Shown: positions 26,422 through 35,303 of the stretch, piece by piece
Position numbering within the stretch: the stretch's first letter is position 1
Layout of the letters: each line of letters begins with the position of its first letter
Source: Herbaspirillum sp. YR522
Lineage (GTDB): Bacteria; Pseudomonadota; Gammaproteobacteria; Burkholderiales; Burkholderiaceae_D
DNA length: 64,000 nucleotides
Assembly (NCBI RefSeq): GCF_000282575.1
Contig: NZ_AKJA01000010.1
Coordinates: 1-64,000 of the forward strand
Direction of reading: 5' to 3'
The notes under the pieces: generated by a model
The model's input: only the letters and a program-made list of their open reading frames with translations
Told to the model about the DNA's origin: nothing
Databases searched by the model: none
Made by a program: the position numbers and the translations under genes

Positions 26422-27957
26422 ATGATCGCCGCCGCGTCGGGCATCGTGCCGGCGCCACCTGCGGCGTCTGCCGCGCCACCCCGGCCGGCCGCCTTCGGCG
26501 TGCGCATTGCGGTGGGGCTGGCCGGGGTGCTGCTGGCGGTACTGGTAGCCGGCCTCAACGAGAATGTCACCAAGATGGCGCTGGCCGATATCCGAGGCGG
26601 CATGGGCCTGGGCCGCGACGAAGGCAGCTGGCTGGTCAGCCTGTATGCGGCCGGCTCGGTCAGTGCCATGGCCGTGGCGCCCTGGTGCGCGGCCACCTTC
26701 TCGCTACGCCGTTTCACGCTGGCCATGCTGGCCGCCTTCACCTTGCTTGGCGTGGCGTGTCCGCTGGCACCCGACCTGCCGGTGCTGCTGGTGTTGCGCA
26801 CCTTGCAAGGGGTCGCTGGCGGCGCCCTGCCACCGATGCTGATGACGGTGGCGCTGCGTTTCCTGCCGCCCGGCATCAAGCTGTATGGCTTGGCCAGCTA
26901 CGCGCTGACGGCCACCTTCGGCCCCAGCCTGGGCATGCCGTTGGCGGCGCTGTGGACCGAATACGCCAGCTGGCGCTGGGTGTTCTGGCAAGTGCTGCCG
27001 CCTTCGCTGCTGGCCATGGCCGCGGTGGCCTGGGGCTTGCCGCAAGACCCGTTGCGCCTGGAACGCTTGCGGCAATTCAACTGGCGCGGCTTGTTGCTGG
27101 GCCTGCCGGCCATTGCCCTGAGCGTGATCGTGCTGACCCAGGGCGAGCGCTGTGGCTGGTTCGGCTCGTCATCGATCGTCGCCATGACCCTCGCGGCAGT
27201 GCTGCTGGCGTTGCTGCTGCTGGTCAATGAATGGTGCCATCCCTTGCCGTTCTTCCGCCTGCAGCTGCTGGCCAACCGTAACCTGGCGTTTTCGCTGGTG
27301 ATGCTGGGCGGCGTGCTGTTCGTGCTGCTGGCGGTGTCATTCATCCCGGCCGGCTACCTGGCCCAGGTGCACGGCTATCGGCCCTTGCAGACGGCACCCA
27401 TGATGCTGGTGGTGGCCTTGCCGCAGCTGCTGGCGCTGCCCCTGGTGGCGGCACTGTGCAACCTGCGGCGTGTCGATTGCCGCTGGGTGCTGGCCGCCGG
27501 ACTGGGCCTGCTGGCGCTGGCGTGCTGGTTGGGAACGCAGATGACGTCGGCCTGGATCGGTGACAATTTCTATCTGCTGCAGATGTTGCAGATATTTGCC
27601 CAGCCGATGGCGGTGCTGCCGCTGCTGATGCTGGCGACCAATGGCCTGGCGCCACAGGATGGCCCGTTCGCCTCGGCCTGGTTCAATACCGTCAAGGGCT
27701 TCGCTGCGGTGCTGGCCGGTGGCGTGCTGGAGGCATTGCTCACCAGGCGCCGCCACTTCCATTCGACCATGCTGGTCGACCGGCTCGGCAACCTGTGGGG
27801 CGGCGATGCGCCGCTGGCCCTGGCCGGCCGGCTGCACCGCGAAGTGGCAGTATTGAGCGCGGTCGATTTGTACCGCGCGATGGCCTGGCTGGCACTGGCG
27901 CTGATCGTGCTGATCCCGCTGGCGGCCACCCGTATTCATCCACCACGGGCGACCTGA
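26422..27957 (+). CDS. MFS efflux pump subunit of a tripartite system (EmrB/DHA2-like)
   Basis: A 511-residue inner-membrane carrier with about fourteen helices, beginning with an Ala/Pro-rich cytoplasmic tail. G-S-W-L-V-S-L-Y and L-R-T-L-Q-G-V-A-G-G-A-L-P are the DHA2-family loop and helix-4 motifs. It heads an operon with HlyD and OMF genes, so it should export its substrate through the whole envelope. The start is uncertain: ATG 26422 has no clear ribosome site, and GTG 26362 is possible. An 18-codon frame at 26369-26425 ends in TGA overlapping ATG 26422 (ATGA), so coupling to a leader peptide may explain the poor site. Confidence 0.83.
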   Translation: MIAAASGIVPAPPAASAAPPRPAAFGVRIAVGLAGVLLAVLVAGLNENVTKMALADIRGGMGLGRDEGSWLVSLYAAGSVSAMAVAPWCAATFSLRRFTLAMLAAFTLLGVACPLAPDLPVLLVLRTLQGVAGGALPPMLMTVALRFLPPGIKLYGLASYALTATFGPSLGMPLAALWTEYASWRWVFWQVLPPSLLAMAAVAWGLPQDPLRLERLRQFNWRGLLLGLPAIALSVIVLTQGERCGWFGSSSIVAMTLAAVLLALLLLVNEWCHPLPFFRLQLLANRNLAFSLVMLGGVLFVLLAVSFIPAGYLAQVHGYRPLQTAPMMLVVALPQLLALPLVAALCNLRRVDCRWVLAAGLGLLALACWLGTQMTSAWIGDNFYLLQMLQIFAQPMAVLPLLMLATNGLAPQDGPFASAWFNTVKGFAAVLAGGVLEALLTRRRHFHSTMLVDRLGNLWGGDAPLALAGRLHREVAVLSAVDLYRAMAWLALALIVLIPLAATRIHPPRAT

Positions 27958-28002
27958 TTGTCTCGTCCCGTACTTCCATCTGATTTTTTTCCGGATCATT
28001 TC

Positions 28003-29049
28003 ATGACAGCCATTTCCTTTTCGCGGCGCACGCCCGTGCTGTTCGCCGTGGCCGCCCTGGCCATTTGCGGCTGCGCCTATGGCGCCACGCGCTACCTCTC
28101 GTCGGGCCAGGCGCAAAGCACCAACGATGCCTTCGTCAGCGCCGACTATTCCATCGTCTCGCCCAAGGTGTCCGGTTTCATCGCGACCGTGCTGGTGCAG
28201 GACAACCAGAACGTCAAGGCCGGCCAGTTGCTGGCCACTATCGACGACCGCGAATATCGCGCCGCGCTGGAGGCGGCCCAGGCCGACGTGGCCCAGGCGC
28301 AAGCACAGGCGGTGGGCGGCCAGGCGGCGCTGGTGCGCCAGCAGGCCGCGATCCGCGAAGTGCAGGCGCAGGGCGAGGTGCATCTGGCCGAACTCGACTT
28401 CGCACGCGGCGACGTCGCCCGTTATGGGCACCTGGCCGAGCAGGGCGCCGGCACGGTGCAGCATGCGCAGCAGGCCAGGAGCCGGCTCGACGCTGCCGTC
28501 GCCCGCCAGGCGCAGGACCATGCCATGCTGGAGTCGACTCGCTTGCAACTGGCGGTGCTGCAGGCGCAAGTCGAGGCCGCGCGGGCTGCGCTGCTGCGCG
28601 CGCGCGCCACGCTGCGCCGGGCCGAGCTGGACCTGTCGCATACACGCCTGGTGGCGCCGTTCGACGGCGTCGTCGGGCGCCGTGCGGCAAGGGTCGGCAA
28701 CCTGGTCAGTCCCGGTGCCGCGCTGTTGGCGGTGGTGCCGCTGCAGCGCACCTATGTGATCGCCAATTTCCAGGAGAACCAGCTCACCCGGCTGCGACCC
28801 GGGCAGCCGGCCGACATCCGTGTCGATACCTACCCGGGGCGGCGCTGGCATGGCACGGTCGACAGCATCGCGCCCGCCACGGGCGTGACCTTTGCCGCCG
28901 TCGCGCCGGACAACGCGACCGGCAACTTTACCAAGGTGGTGCAGCGCATCCCGGTGCGCATTGCGTTGGAGCAGGCCGCGCCGTCGGTGGACTTGCTACG
29001 CGTGGGCATGTCGGTGGAAGTGTCGGTCGATACCGCCAGCAAGGGATAA
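28003..29049 (+). CDS. HlyD/EmrA-family membrane-fusion protein
   Basis: A 348-residue periplasmic adaptor. An uncleaved N-terminal anchor (~8-28) is followed by the barrel-sandwich half-motif (S-P-K-V-S-G-F-I), a long coiled-coil hairpin rich in Ala, Gln and Arg (~80-200), the second lipoyl half (T-R-L-V-A-P-F-D-G-V-V-G) and a beta-barrel ending around 345. This is the EmrA-type adaptor that bridges the MFS pump and the outer-membrane channel. The ATG at 28003 is preferred over a TTG at 27958 that overlaps the pump stop. It is the second gene of the operon. Confidence 0.9.
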   Translation: MTAISFSRRTPVLFAVAALAICGCAYGATRYLSSGQAQSTNDAFVSADYSIVSPKVSGFIATVLVQDNQNVKAGQLLATIDDREYRAALEAAQADVAQAQAQAVGGQAALVRQQAAIREVQAQGEVHLAELDFARGDVARYGHLAEQGAGTVQHAQQARSRLDAAVARQAQDHAMLESTRLQLAVLQAQVEAARAALLRARATLRRAELDLSHTRLVAPFDGVVGRRAARVGNLVSPGAALLAVVPLQRTYVIANFQENQLTRLRPGQPADIRVDTYPGRRWHGTVDSIAPATGVTFAAVAPDNATGNFTKVVQRIPVRIALEQAAPSVDLLRVGMSVEVSVDTASKG

Positions 29050-29052
29050 GCC

Positions 29053-30558
29053 ATGATCGGGTTCATTGATGTGCGGCGAGCGGCGCTCAGGCTTTGCCCG
29101 TGGCTGGCCAGCCTGGTCATCGGCGGATGCGCGGTCGGTCCCGACTACGTTGCGCCGACGCCCGCCCTGGCGTCCCGATGGGCGGCGCACGAGGCGACTG
29201 CCGGCGCCGTCTTTTCTGCCGATGCGGTGGACGATGCCTGGTGGCAGCGCTTCGGCGACCCGGTGCTGAGCGCGCTGATTGAGCGCATGATCCGCGACAA
29301 TCTCGACCTGCAGATGGCGTCGAGCCGGCTGCAGCAGAGCCTGGCCGCCAGCGGCGCCACGGCGGCGGCGGGCTGGCCGCAGTTGCGGGCCGAGGGCAGT
29401 GCCCTGCGTGCGCGCAACAGCGCCAATGGCTTGCTCGATCCGTCCGGGCATGCCGGCCAGGCGCCCTACAACGTCTGGCAGGGTGCCGTGCAGGCCAGCT
29501 GGGAACTGGACTTGTGGGGCCGCCTGGCTCGCGAGCGCGAAGCCGCGGGCGCCCGGGTGGAGATGGCCGGCGAGTCGCGGCACGCGGCGCTGGTGTCGCT
29601 ATCGGCCACGCTGGCGCAAGACTACATCCGCTTGCGCGGCGCCCAGCACCAGCTGCGCCTGGGACAAGACGACCTGGCGCTGGCGCGGCAGGTCTTGCGC
29701 CTGACGCGCGTGCGCCAGGCCGAAGGCGTAGCGACCCGGTTCGAGGTGGAGCAGGCGCGGGCGCAGGTGGCCGAGGTGGAGGCCAGCCTGCCGGCGCTGC
29801 AGCAGCGCGCGTGCGAACTGGCCAACGCCATCGGCCTGCTGCTGGCGACGCCACCGCAGGCGCTGTCGCAGATGCTGGAAGCAGTACCGGCGCCGGCGGC
29901 AGTACGCATTCCCGACATGCAACAGCCGGTGGCGGTAGGCCTGCCCAGCCAATTGGCGCAACGACGGCCGGATATCCGCCGTGCACAGGCGGCGCTGCAT
30001 GCGGCAACGGCCGAGATCGGCGTCGCCGAGGGCGATTTCTATCCGCGTATCACCCTCAGTGGCAGCGTAGGCGCGCAGGCCATGCAACTGTCCGACCTGG
30101 GGAGCTGGAGTTCGCGCAGCGTTGCCATCGGCCCCGGGGTAAGCCTGCCCTTGTTCGACGGCGCTCGCTTGCGGGCGATGCTGCGCCTGCGCAATGCGCA
30201 ACAGGTCGAGGCGGCGCTGCAATACCGCAAGACCGTGCTGGGCGCCTGGCATGAAGTGGACGATGCGATGAATGCCTGGCAGGCCGGCGCCGTCGTGCGC
30301 GACCGCCTCGGCGAGGCACTGGCCCACAGCCGTGCCGCCTGGGACGACGCGCAGCAGCAATACGCGCAGGGCACCGTCGATTACCTGCATGTGCTCACTG
30401 TCGAACAAGGCTTGTTGCGCCACCGGCGCGCTTTCTCGGACAGCCAGGCGGCATCGTCGCTGGCGTTGGTCGACCTCTACCGCGCACTGGGCGGCGGCTG
30501 GCAGCAGGCGCTGCCGCCGGTGGCGGTGCAACCCGTTATTGAAAGGACACCAGGATGA
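29053..30558 (+). CDS. NodT-family outer-membrane efflux lipoprotein
   Basis: A 501-residue OMF channel subunit. The signal peptide ends in a lipobox (L-V-I-G-G-C, Cys at about residue 27), followed by the family sequence A-V-G-P-D-Y-V-A-P. The body contains two repeated outer-membrane-efflux domains with long helical segments. D-L-W-G-R-L-A-R-E and the later R-P-D-I-R-R-A-Q are typical signatures. AGGGATAAGCC precedes the ATG three bases after the HlyD stop. It completes the MFS-HlyD-OMF tripartite pump. Confidence 0.92.
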   Translation: MIGFIDVRRAALRLCPWLASLVIGGCAVGPDYVAPTPALASRWAAHEATAGAVFSADAVDDAWWQRFGDPVLSALIERMIRDNLDLQMASSRLQQSLAASGATAAAGWPQLRAEGSALRARNSANGLLDPSGHAGQAPYNVWQGAVQASWELDLWGRLAREREAAGARVEMAGESRHAALVSLSATLAQDYIRLRGAQHQLRLGQDDLALARQVLRLTRVRQAEGVATRFEVEQARAQVAEVEASLPALQQRACELANAIGLLLATPPQALSQMLEAVPAPAAVRIPDMQQPVAVGLPSQLAQRRPDIRRAQAALHAATAEIGVAEGDFYPRITLSGSVGAQAMQLSDLGSWSSRSVAIGPGVSLPLFDGARLRAMLRLRNAQQVEAALQYRKTVLGAWHEVDDAMNAWQAGAVVRDRLGEALAHSRAAWDDAQQQYAQGTVDYLHVLTVEQGLLRHRRAFSDSQAASSLALVDLYRALGGGWQQALPPVAVQPVIERTPG

Positions 30559-30974
30559 CATTGAAAAACGACCGCTTCACATTGCACGACACCAGCGGCT
30601 TTCCGCTGGTGCGCTTTCACAACGAACGGGCCAGCGCCGGCTATGCGCTGCAATGGCAGCACGAAATGGAGGCGCTGCTGGCGCACGGCGCACCGTTTGT
30701 CATCCTGACCGTGGCGCCGCATGGCGAGGAGACCCAGGACGACCGCAAGTCGCGCGGCATCTGGCTCAAGCACCACCGCCAGGCGCTGTCACAGCTGTGC
30801 CTAGGCCTGGCCAGCGTGGAGCCGGACGCCGTGAAGCTGGCGGCGCTGCGGCAGATGGCCCAGGGCGCCACGCGTGCCTTCGGCGTGCAGCAGTTCGTGA
30901 CGGCCACCGAAGCCGAGGCGATCGAGGCGCTATCGCGCGTATTGCGCAGGCATGACGAGGCGGCGCACGACTAG
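30555..30974 (+). CDS. Uncharacterised protein coupled to the efflux operon
   Basis: A 139-residue soluble protein that I do not recognise. Its ATG overlaps the OMF stop codon as ATGA and AGGACACCAGG lies just upstream, so it is certainly translated with the operon. It has no signal peptide or membrane segment. The sequence alternates beta-like stretches (F-V-I-L-T-V-A-P at ~47-54) and helices, with a charged central part (H-G-E-E-T-Q-D-D-R-K). The size and alpha/beta layout recall small STAS/SpoIIAA-like domains, but no diagnostic motif is present. A regulatory or accessory role for the pump is inference. Confidence 0.75.
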   Translation: MTLKNDRFTLHDTSGFPLVRFHNERASAGYALQWQHEMEALLAHGAPFVILTVAPHGEETQDDRKSRGIWLKHHRQALSQLCLGLASVEPDAVKLAALRQMAQGATRAFGVQQFVTATEAEAIEALSRVLRRHDEAAHD

Positions 30975-31001
30975 CAACGGGCGCGCCGGCTTTGCTGCCG
31001 G

Positions 31002-31016
31002 CCTGCCGGCGGCAGG
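31002..31016. repeat. GC-rich hairpin between convergent operons
   Basis: CCTGCC-GGC-GGCAGG forms a perfect 6-bp stem in the 51-bp gap between the efflux operon and the convergent catabolic operon. GCCGGC also repeats just before it. There is no T-run, so if it ends transcription it is not a classical intrinsic terminator. Confidence 0.4.
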
Positions 31017-31025
31017 CGCGCGATG

Positions 31026-31814
31026 TCAGCGGCCGGTAAATACCGGTGCGCGTTTTTCCTTGAAGGCCAGTTGCGCCTCGCGCGCGTCGCTGGTCTTGCC
31101 GATGGCGGCGGTCATGTCCTGTTCGTAGCGATAGCCGTCGCGCAGGCTCATGTCTTCGATGACGTTCATGGTGTGCTTGCCCATGCGGGTCGACACCGGG
31201 CTCTTGGCGGCGATGGTGGTGGCGATTTCCAGCGCGGCGGCCAACAGTTCGTCGGCGGCCACGCAGGCTTCCACGATCCCCAAGCGATACAGCTCCTCGC
31301 CGCCGACCCGGTAGCCGGTCAGTGCCATGCGGCGCAGGCGCGAATGCGAGAACAGGCGCATGGCGTGGCGGCAGCCGCCGAGCAGGCCGACATCGACCTC
31401 CGGCAGCCCCAGCGACGCCTTCTCGGATGCCACCAGGATATCGGCCGACGCCACCATGGCCAGGCCCGAGCCGAGCGCAGCGCCGTTGATGGCGACCACC
31501 ACCGGCTTGGCGCATTCTCGGATAGCGTGGAAGCATTCGCGGGTGCGGCGGGAATGCGCCATGAAATCGCCCGCCTGCCTGATATTGTCGGCGCGGCCCT
31601 TGAGGTCGGCGCCGGCACAGAACACCTTGCCGGCGCCGGTCAGCACCACCGCGCGGATATCGTCGATCTCCGAGATGGCGTCCAGCGCCATGGTCAATTC
31701 ATCGTTGAGGGTGCGGGTGAGCGCATTGACCGGCGGACTGTTCAGGGTCAGCGTGGCGACATGGTTGGCGATGGCCACGTCGAGCTGGGTGTAACGCTGC
31801 AGTTGATCGAGCAT
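31026..31814 (-). CDS. Enoyl-CoA hydratase/isomerase family protein (last gene of the gntR operon)
   Basis: A 262-residue crotonase-fold protein. It has the oxyanion-hole segments F-C-A-G-A-D-L-K (~65-72) and G-A-A-L-G-S-G-L-A (~110-118), and a catalytic-region Glu in L-G-L-P-E-V-D-V-G. Typical reactions are hydration of enoyl-CoA or double-bond isomerisation. It ends a six-gene minus-strand run (gntR, GST, CaiB, CMD-like, amidohydrolase, this gene) with an 18-bp gap to the previous gene. The C-terminal F-K-E-K-R-A-P-V-F segment is standard. The substrate depends on the unknown pathway. Confidence 0.87.
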   Translation of the reverse strand: MLDQLQRYTQLDVAIANHVATLTLNSPPVNALTRTLNDELTMALDAISEIDDIRAVVLTGAGKVFCAGADLKGRADNIRQAGDFMAHSRRTRECFHAIRECAKPVVVAINGAALGSGLAMVASADILVASEKASLGLPEVDVGLLGGCRHAMRLFSHSRLRRMALTGYRVGGEELYRLGIVEACVAADELLAAALEIATTIAAKSPVSTRMGKHTMNVIEDMSLRDGYRYEQDMTAAIGKTSDAREAQLAFKEKRAPVFTGR

Positions 31815-31832
31815 GATGGTCCTGGGTGAAGT

Positions 31833-32732
31833 TCAGTTGTCGAAGCCGTACAGCGCCTGCGGGTTGTCCACCAGTATCTGCTGGCGCACGGCCGCATCGG
31901 GCACCCATTGGTGAAAGCGGTCGAGCAATGCGCCCACATCGGGCGCGCGCTCGCCCATGCGCACGTAGGGCCAGTCCGACCCCCACAGCAGGCGCGCCGG
32001 GTTGGCCGCCACCAGGGCATCGTGGAACGGGCGCAGGTCGGCGTAGTCGGGCGCCGCATTGGAGACGCGGCACAGCGACAGCTTGACCCACACCTGCGAT
32101 TGCCTGAGCGCTTGCAGCACCGCCTGGAAACCCGGATCGTCCAGGCCGCGTTCCACCTTGAGGCAGGCCATGTGATCCAGCACCACGGCCAAGCCGGTGG
32201 GGCGCAGTTGCGCCAGCAGGGCCGGGTAGGCGTCGCAGGGCGCCCATAGCTGGGCATGCAGGCCGGTCTTCTTCATGGCCGGCACCAGCGCCAGCAAGTC
32301 GTCGACGCCGACGCTGCCCGGGAACCTGTCACCGGCAGGGGTGCGCATCTCGACGAAGCGCAGGCCGCGAATGCCGCCATCGAACAGCTGCTGCAACTGC
32401 TGCTCGCTGGTGCCGGCGCGGGCGGCGGCGATGCCGCGCACCTGGCCGCGGCCATTGGCGATGGCGTCCAGGATCGGCCCGGCGTCGGTGCCGTAGGGCG
32501 CCGGCTGCACCAGCACGCCGCGTGCGGTGCCGACGGTGCCACGCATCTGCGCATAGAGGGCCGCCGGCGCCAGCGGCGGTGGGTAGCTGGACGCCTCGGC
32601 CAGCGGAAACCGCTGGTAGGGACCGAACACGTGGGCATGCGCATCGCAGGCCTGCGCCGGCAGCCTGTGCCTCGGCGCGGCAGGCATGCGCGGCGTTTCG
32701 GTCTGCTCGGGGATGAAGCCTGGCGCGGTCAT
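31833..32732 (-). CDS. Amidohydrolase-2 family hydrolase (2-pyrone-4,6-dicarboxylate hydrolase-like)
   Basis: A 299-residue TIM-barrel hydrolase of the amidohydrolase-2 group. D-A-H-A-H-V-F-G-P near residue 30 is the HxH metal/active-site motif. L-D-H-M-A and L-W-G-S-D-W-P-Y supply the later His and Asp. The overall length and the Y-G-T-D-A, G-I-R-G-L-R-F blocks resemble 2-pyrone-4,6-dicarboxylate hydrolase (LigI) and galactarolactone isomerase relatives. Hydrolysis of a lactone in a ring-derived acid is plausible. Its start overlaps the stop of the CMD-like gene by 4 bp, so the two are translationally coupled. Confidence 0.8.
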   Translation of the reverse strand: MTAPGFIPEQTETPRMPAAPRHRLPAQACDAHAHVFGPYQRFPLAEASSYPPPLAPAALYAQMRGTVGTARGVLVQPAPYGTDAGPILDAIANGRGQVRGIAAARAGTSEQQLQQLFDGGIRGLRFVEMRTPAGDRFPGSVGVDDLLALVPAMKKTGLHAQLWAPCDAYPALLAQLRPTGLAVVLDHMACLKVERGLDDPGFQAVLQALRQSQVWVKLSLCRVSNAAPDYADLRPFHDALVAANPARLLWGSDWPYVRMGERAPDVGALLDRFHQWVPDAAVRQQILVDNPQALYGFDN

Positions 32733-33361
32733 GAGGGCATCTCCACCGAGGACGCCACCAGGCTTGCGGCCGGCAGTTCGGCCAGCACCGGCCGGGCATC
32801 GTGCATGTCGATCTCCAGCTGCGGTTCGGGGTGTTCTTCGGGCAGTGGAATCTGATGCACGTTGAGCGTCATTGCCACCATCGTGTAGTAGCCGAGGATG
32901 GCGCCGAGCTCGACGATGCCGGCCTCGCCGTAGATGGCCAGGACGCGCTGGTAGGTGTCCTCGTCGACATTGCCGGTCTGCTGCAACTGGCGTGCATATT
33001 CGTAGACCGCGGCATCGCCGGCGTCGGCGAAGCGCGGTGCGTCACAGACGCGGATGGCTGCGATGACGTCGTCGGGCAGGCCGCCGGCCTGTGCCGCCAG
33101 CGCGTGGATGGCCCATTCCAGCTGGCTGTTCCAGCGCCGCGCGGCCACCAGGATCACCAGCTCGCTATGGCGTGGCGGAATGCTGGTGCCGAAGCGCAGC
33201 AGCGCGCCCATCTTCTGCCAGCGGTCGGCCAGCGCCGGATTGTGCAAGGCGGCCTTGAGCGGGCCGACCAGGCGCGCGCGCGGCCCGCTGACGATATCGT
33301 CGTAGACCAGGCGCTGTTCGGCGCTCATGGTGTCGGGGGTAGGAAAGGAAATTCTTGGCAT
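32729..33361 (-). CDS. Carboxymuconolactone-decarboxylase-like protein lacking the catalytic Cys pair
   Basis: A 210-residue all-helical protein of the CMD/AhpD superfamily, with F-P-T-P at the start, G-P-x-x-x-x-x-x-A-L-H-N-P, and R-H-S-E-L-V-I-L. In the AhpD branch a C-x-x-C-x-x-x-H motif follows; here the position reads N-S-Q-L-E-W-A-I-H, with Glu and His but no Cys. It is therefore not a peroxidase and is more like the decarboxylase/lactonase-type members. It is coupled to the LigI-like hydrolase, which suggests consecutive steps on a lactone or dicarboxylate. Confidence 0.75.
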   Translation of the reverse strand: MPRISFPTPDTMSAEQRLVYDDIVSGPRARLVGPLKAALHNPALADRWQKMGALLRFGTSIPPRHSELVILVAARRWNSQLEWAIHALAAQAGGLPDDVIAAIRVCDAPRFADAGDAAVYEYARQLQQTGNVDEDTYQRVLAIYGEAGIVELGAILGYYTMVAMTLNVHQIPLPEEHPEPQLEIDMHDARPVLAELPAASLVASSVEMPS

Positions 33362-33383
33362 GGTGGCTCCGGGGTTGGTGGCG

Positions 33384-34604
33384 TCAGATCACGCCGGCGC
33401 TGTTCCAGGCCGAGATCTGTTGGGCGTCGAAGCCCAGTTCGGCCAGCACTTCGTCGGTATGCTGGCCCAGCAAGGGCGGCGCCTTGTCGAAGCTGAGCGC
33501 GGCCTGGGCAAAGCGCATCGGGCTGCGGATCTGTGGCACCGAACCGGCGCTCGGATGGGCGATGTCGAGCAGCATGCCGCGATGCTTGACCTGCTCGTCC
33601 TCGAACACCTGCGGGATGGTATTGATCGGGCTGCAGGGAACGCCGGCGGCGTCCAGCAGGTTGGCCCATTGCTGCATGCCGCGCGTCTTCAACACCTCGG
33701 TGATCATCGGCAGCAGTTCGGCCTGGTGGCGCACCCGGTTGCCGTTGCTGGCAAAGCGTTCGTCGCTGGTCCACTCGGGATGGCCGATGACCTGGCAGAA
33801 CTTGGCGAACTGGCCGTCGTTGCCGACCACCAGCACGATGTAGCCATCGGCGCAGGCGAACACGTCCTGCGGCTGGATGTTGGGATGCTTGTTGCCGGCG
33901 CGCCTGGGGGTCTTGCCCGAGATCAGGTAGTTCATGCCCTGGTTGGCGATCGAGCCGACCATCACGTCCAGCATGCCGATGTCGATGTAATCGCCCAGGC
34001 CGCTCTGGGAACGCCGCGCCAACGCCGCCAGCACCGCCACCGAGGTGTACATGCCGGTCATCAGGTCGACAATGGGCACGCCCACCTTCTGCGGACCGCC
34101 GCCGGGCAGGTCGTCGCGCTCGCCGGTCACGCTCATGAGCCCGCCCATGGCCTGGATCATGAAGTCGTAGGCCGCGTTGTCGGCCTTGGGGCCGGTCTGG
34201 CCGAAGCCGGTCACCGAGCAGTAGATCAGCCCGGGATTGATCTTCTTGAGGTCGTCATAGGCCAGCCCGAACTTGGCCAGCGTGCCGACCTTGTAGTTCT
34301 CCAGCAGGATATCGGACTGCGCCGCCAGTTCGCGGATGATGCGCTGGCCGTCGCTGCTGTTGAGGTCGACCGTGATGGATCGCTTGCCGCGATTGCAGGC
34401 CAGGTAGTAGCCGGCCTCGCGGGTTTCGTTGCCGTCCCGGTCCTTCAGGAAGGGCGGACCCCAGCTGCGGGTGTCGTCGCCCACCCCGGGACGCTCGACC
34501 TTGATGACGTCGGCGCCGAGGTCGGCCAGGACCTGTCCCGACCAGGGGCCGGCCAGGATACGCGAAAGATCGAGCACTTTGATATGAGAGAGCGGGCCTG
34601 CCAT
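33384..34604 (-). CDS. CaiB/BaiF family (class III) CoA transferase
   Basis: A 406-residue class III CoA transferase that moves CoA from one carboxylic acid (often succinyl-CoA) to another. The opening L-D-L-S-R-I-L-A-G-P-W, the A-D-V-I-K-V-E-R-P segment and the nucleophile region V-D-L-M-T-G-M-Y (Asp near 170) are family signatures. In this operon it is the only obvious CoA-activating enzyme and so probably starts the acyl-CoA route that the hydratases, dehydrogenase and thiolase continue. It is 22 bp upstream of the CMD-like gene and 52 bp downstream of GST. Confidence 0.9.
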   Translation of the reverse strand: MAGPLSHIKVLDLSRILAGPWSGQVLADLGADVIKVERPGVGDDTRSWGPPFLKDRDGNETREAGYYLACNRGKRSITVDLNSSDGQRIIRELAAQSDILLENYKVGTLAKFGLAYDDLKKINPGLIYCSVTGFGQTGPKADNAAYDFMIQAMGGLMSVTGERDDLPGGGPQKVGVPIVDLMTGMYTSVAVLAALARRSQSGLGDYIDIGMLDVMVGSIANQGMNYLISGKTPRRAGNKHPNIQPQDVFACADGYIVLVVGNDGQFAKFCQVIGHPEWTSDERFASNGNRVRHQAELLPMITEVLKTRGMQQWANLLDAAGVPCSPINTIPQVFEDEQVKHRGMLLDIAHPSAGSVPQIRSPMRFAQAALSFDKAPPLLGQHTDEVLAELGFDAQQISAWNSAGVI

Positions 34605-34656
34605 AAAGACTCCGGATAAGCGATTCGAATGAAAAAGGGTGGGGTGCGCCGCCGCC

Positions 34657-35277
34657 TCAGGTGGCGGCGTCGTCCGGTACCGTGGCGATGGCGGACGGCC
34701 GGCGGCAGAAACCGTCGTGCCAGTGCGCCAGTTGCGTGCGGCCGTGGCGCCAGTCGAGGTCGGCGAAACGGTAATCGAGATACGACAGCATGCAGCCGAT
34801 GGTGAGGTGGCCGATGTCGAAGCCGCTGCCGGCCAGCGCCGGTGCCTCGGTTTCGAGCCGGTCCAGCGCGGTGTCGATCTTGAGCTGGAACGAGGCCAGC
34901 CAGTCGGGAAGTTGCCGGGCCGCCGTCTTCATGCGCTCCTGGCGCCAGATCAACAGCACCGACAGCATGCCGTCGCCCAGCGCCTGGCGTCGCAACGCGG
35001 TCCAGCGAGCCGGCCCCGCGACCGGGAACAGGCGCGGCCCGTCATGCAGCGTATCGAGATACTCGCAGATCACCGGCGAGTCATACAGCGGCTCGCCCGA
35101 GTCCAGCACCAGCGCCGGGATCTGCGACAGCGGGTTGTCGGCCATGATCGCCGGGTTGGGCGTGGCGATGGCGGCCACCGAGCGCACGTACTGCACGCAC
35201 GACTCGAGTCCGGTTTCCTTGAGCAGGATGACCACCTTGCGCACGAATGGCGAACGTGGCGACCAATGTAGCTTCAT
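34657..35277 (-). CDS. Glutathione S-transferase family protein
   Basis: A 206-residue GST. The thioredoxin-like half begins K-L-H-W-S-P-R-S-P-F-V-R-K-V and has the cis-Pro segment I-P-A-L-V and the D-S-P-V-I-C-E-Y-L glutathione site. The C-terminal half is helical. The S-P-R-S-P-F-V-R-K start resembles YibF/YncG-type bacterial GSTs, where Ser may activate glutathione. In a catabolic operon it could isomerise or dehalogenate an intermediate, or detoxify. It lies 44 bp downstream of gntR behind a strong intercistronic hairpin. Confidence 0.85.
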   Translation of the reverse strand: MKLHWSPRSPFVRKVVILLKETGLESCVQYVRSVAAIATPNPAIMADNPLSQIPALVLDSGEPLYDSPVICEYLDTLHDGPRLFPVAGPARWTALRRQALGDGMLSVLLIWRQERMKTAARQLPDWLASFQLKIDTALDRLETEAPALAGSGFDIGHLTIGCMLSYLDYRFADLDWRHGRTQLAHWHDGFCRRPSAIATVPDDAAT

Positions 35278-35303
35278 GCCGTTTCCTCATCTGTCGATGA
35301 CCG

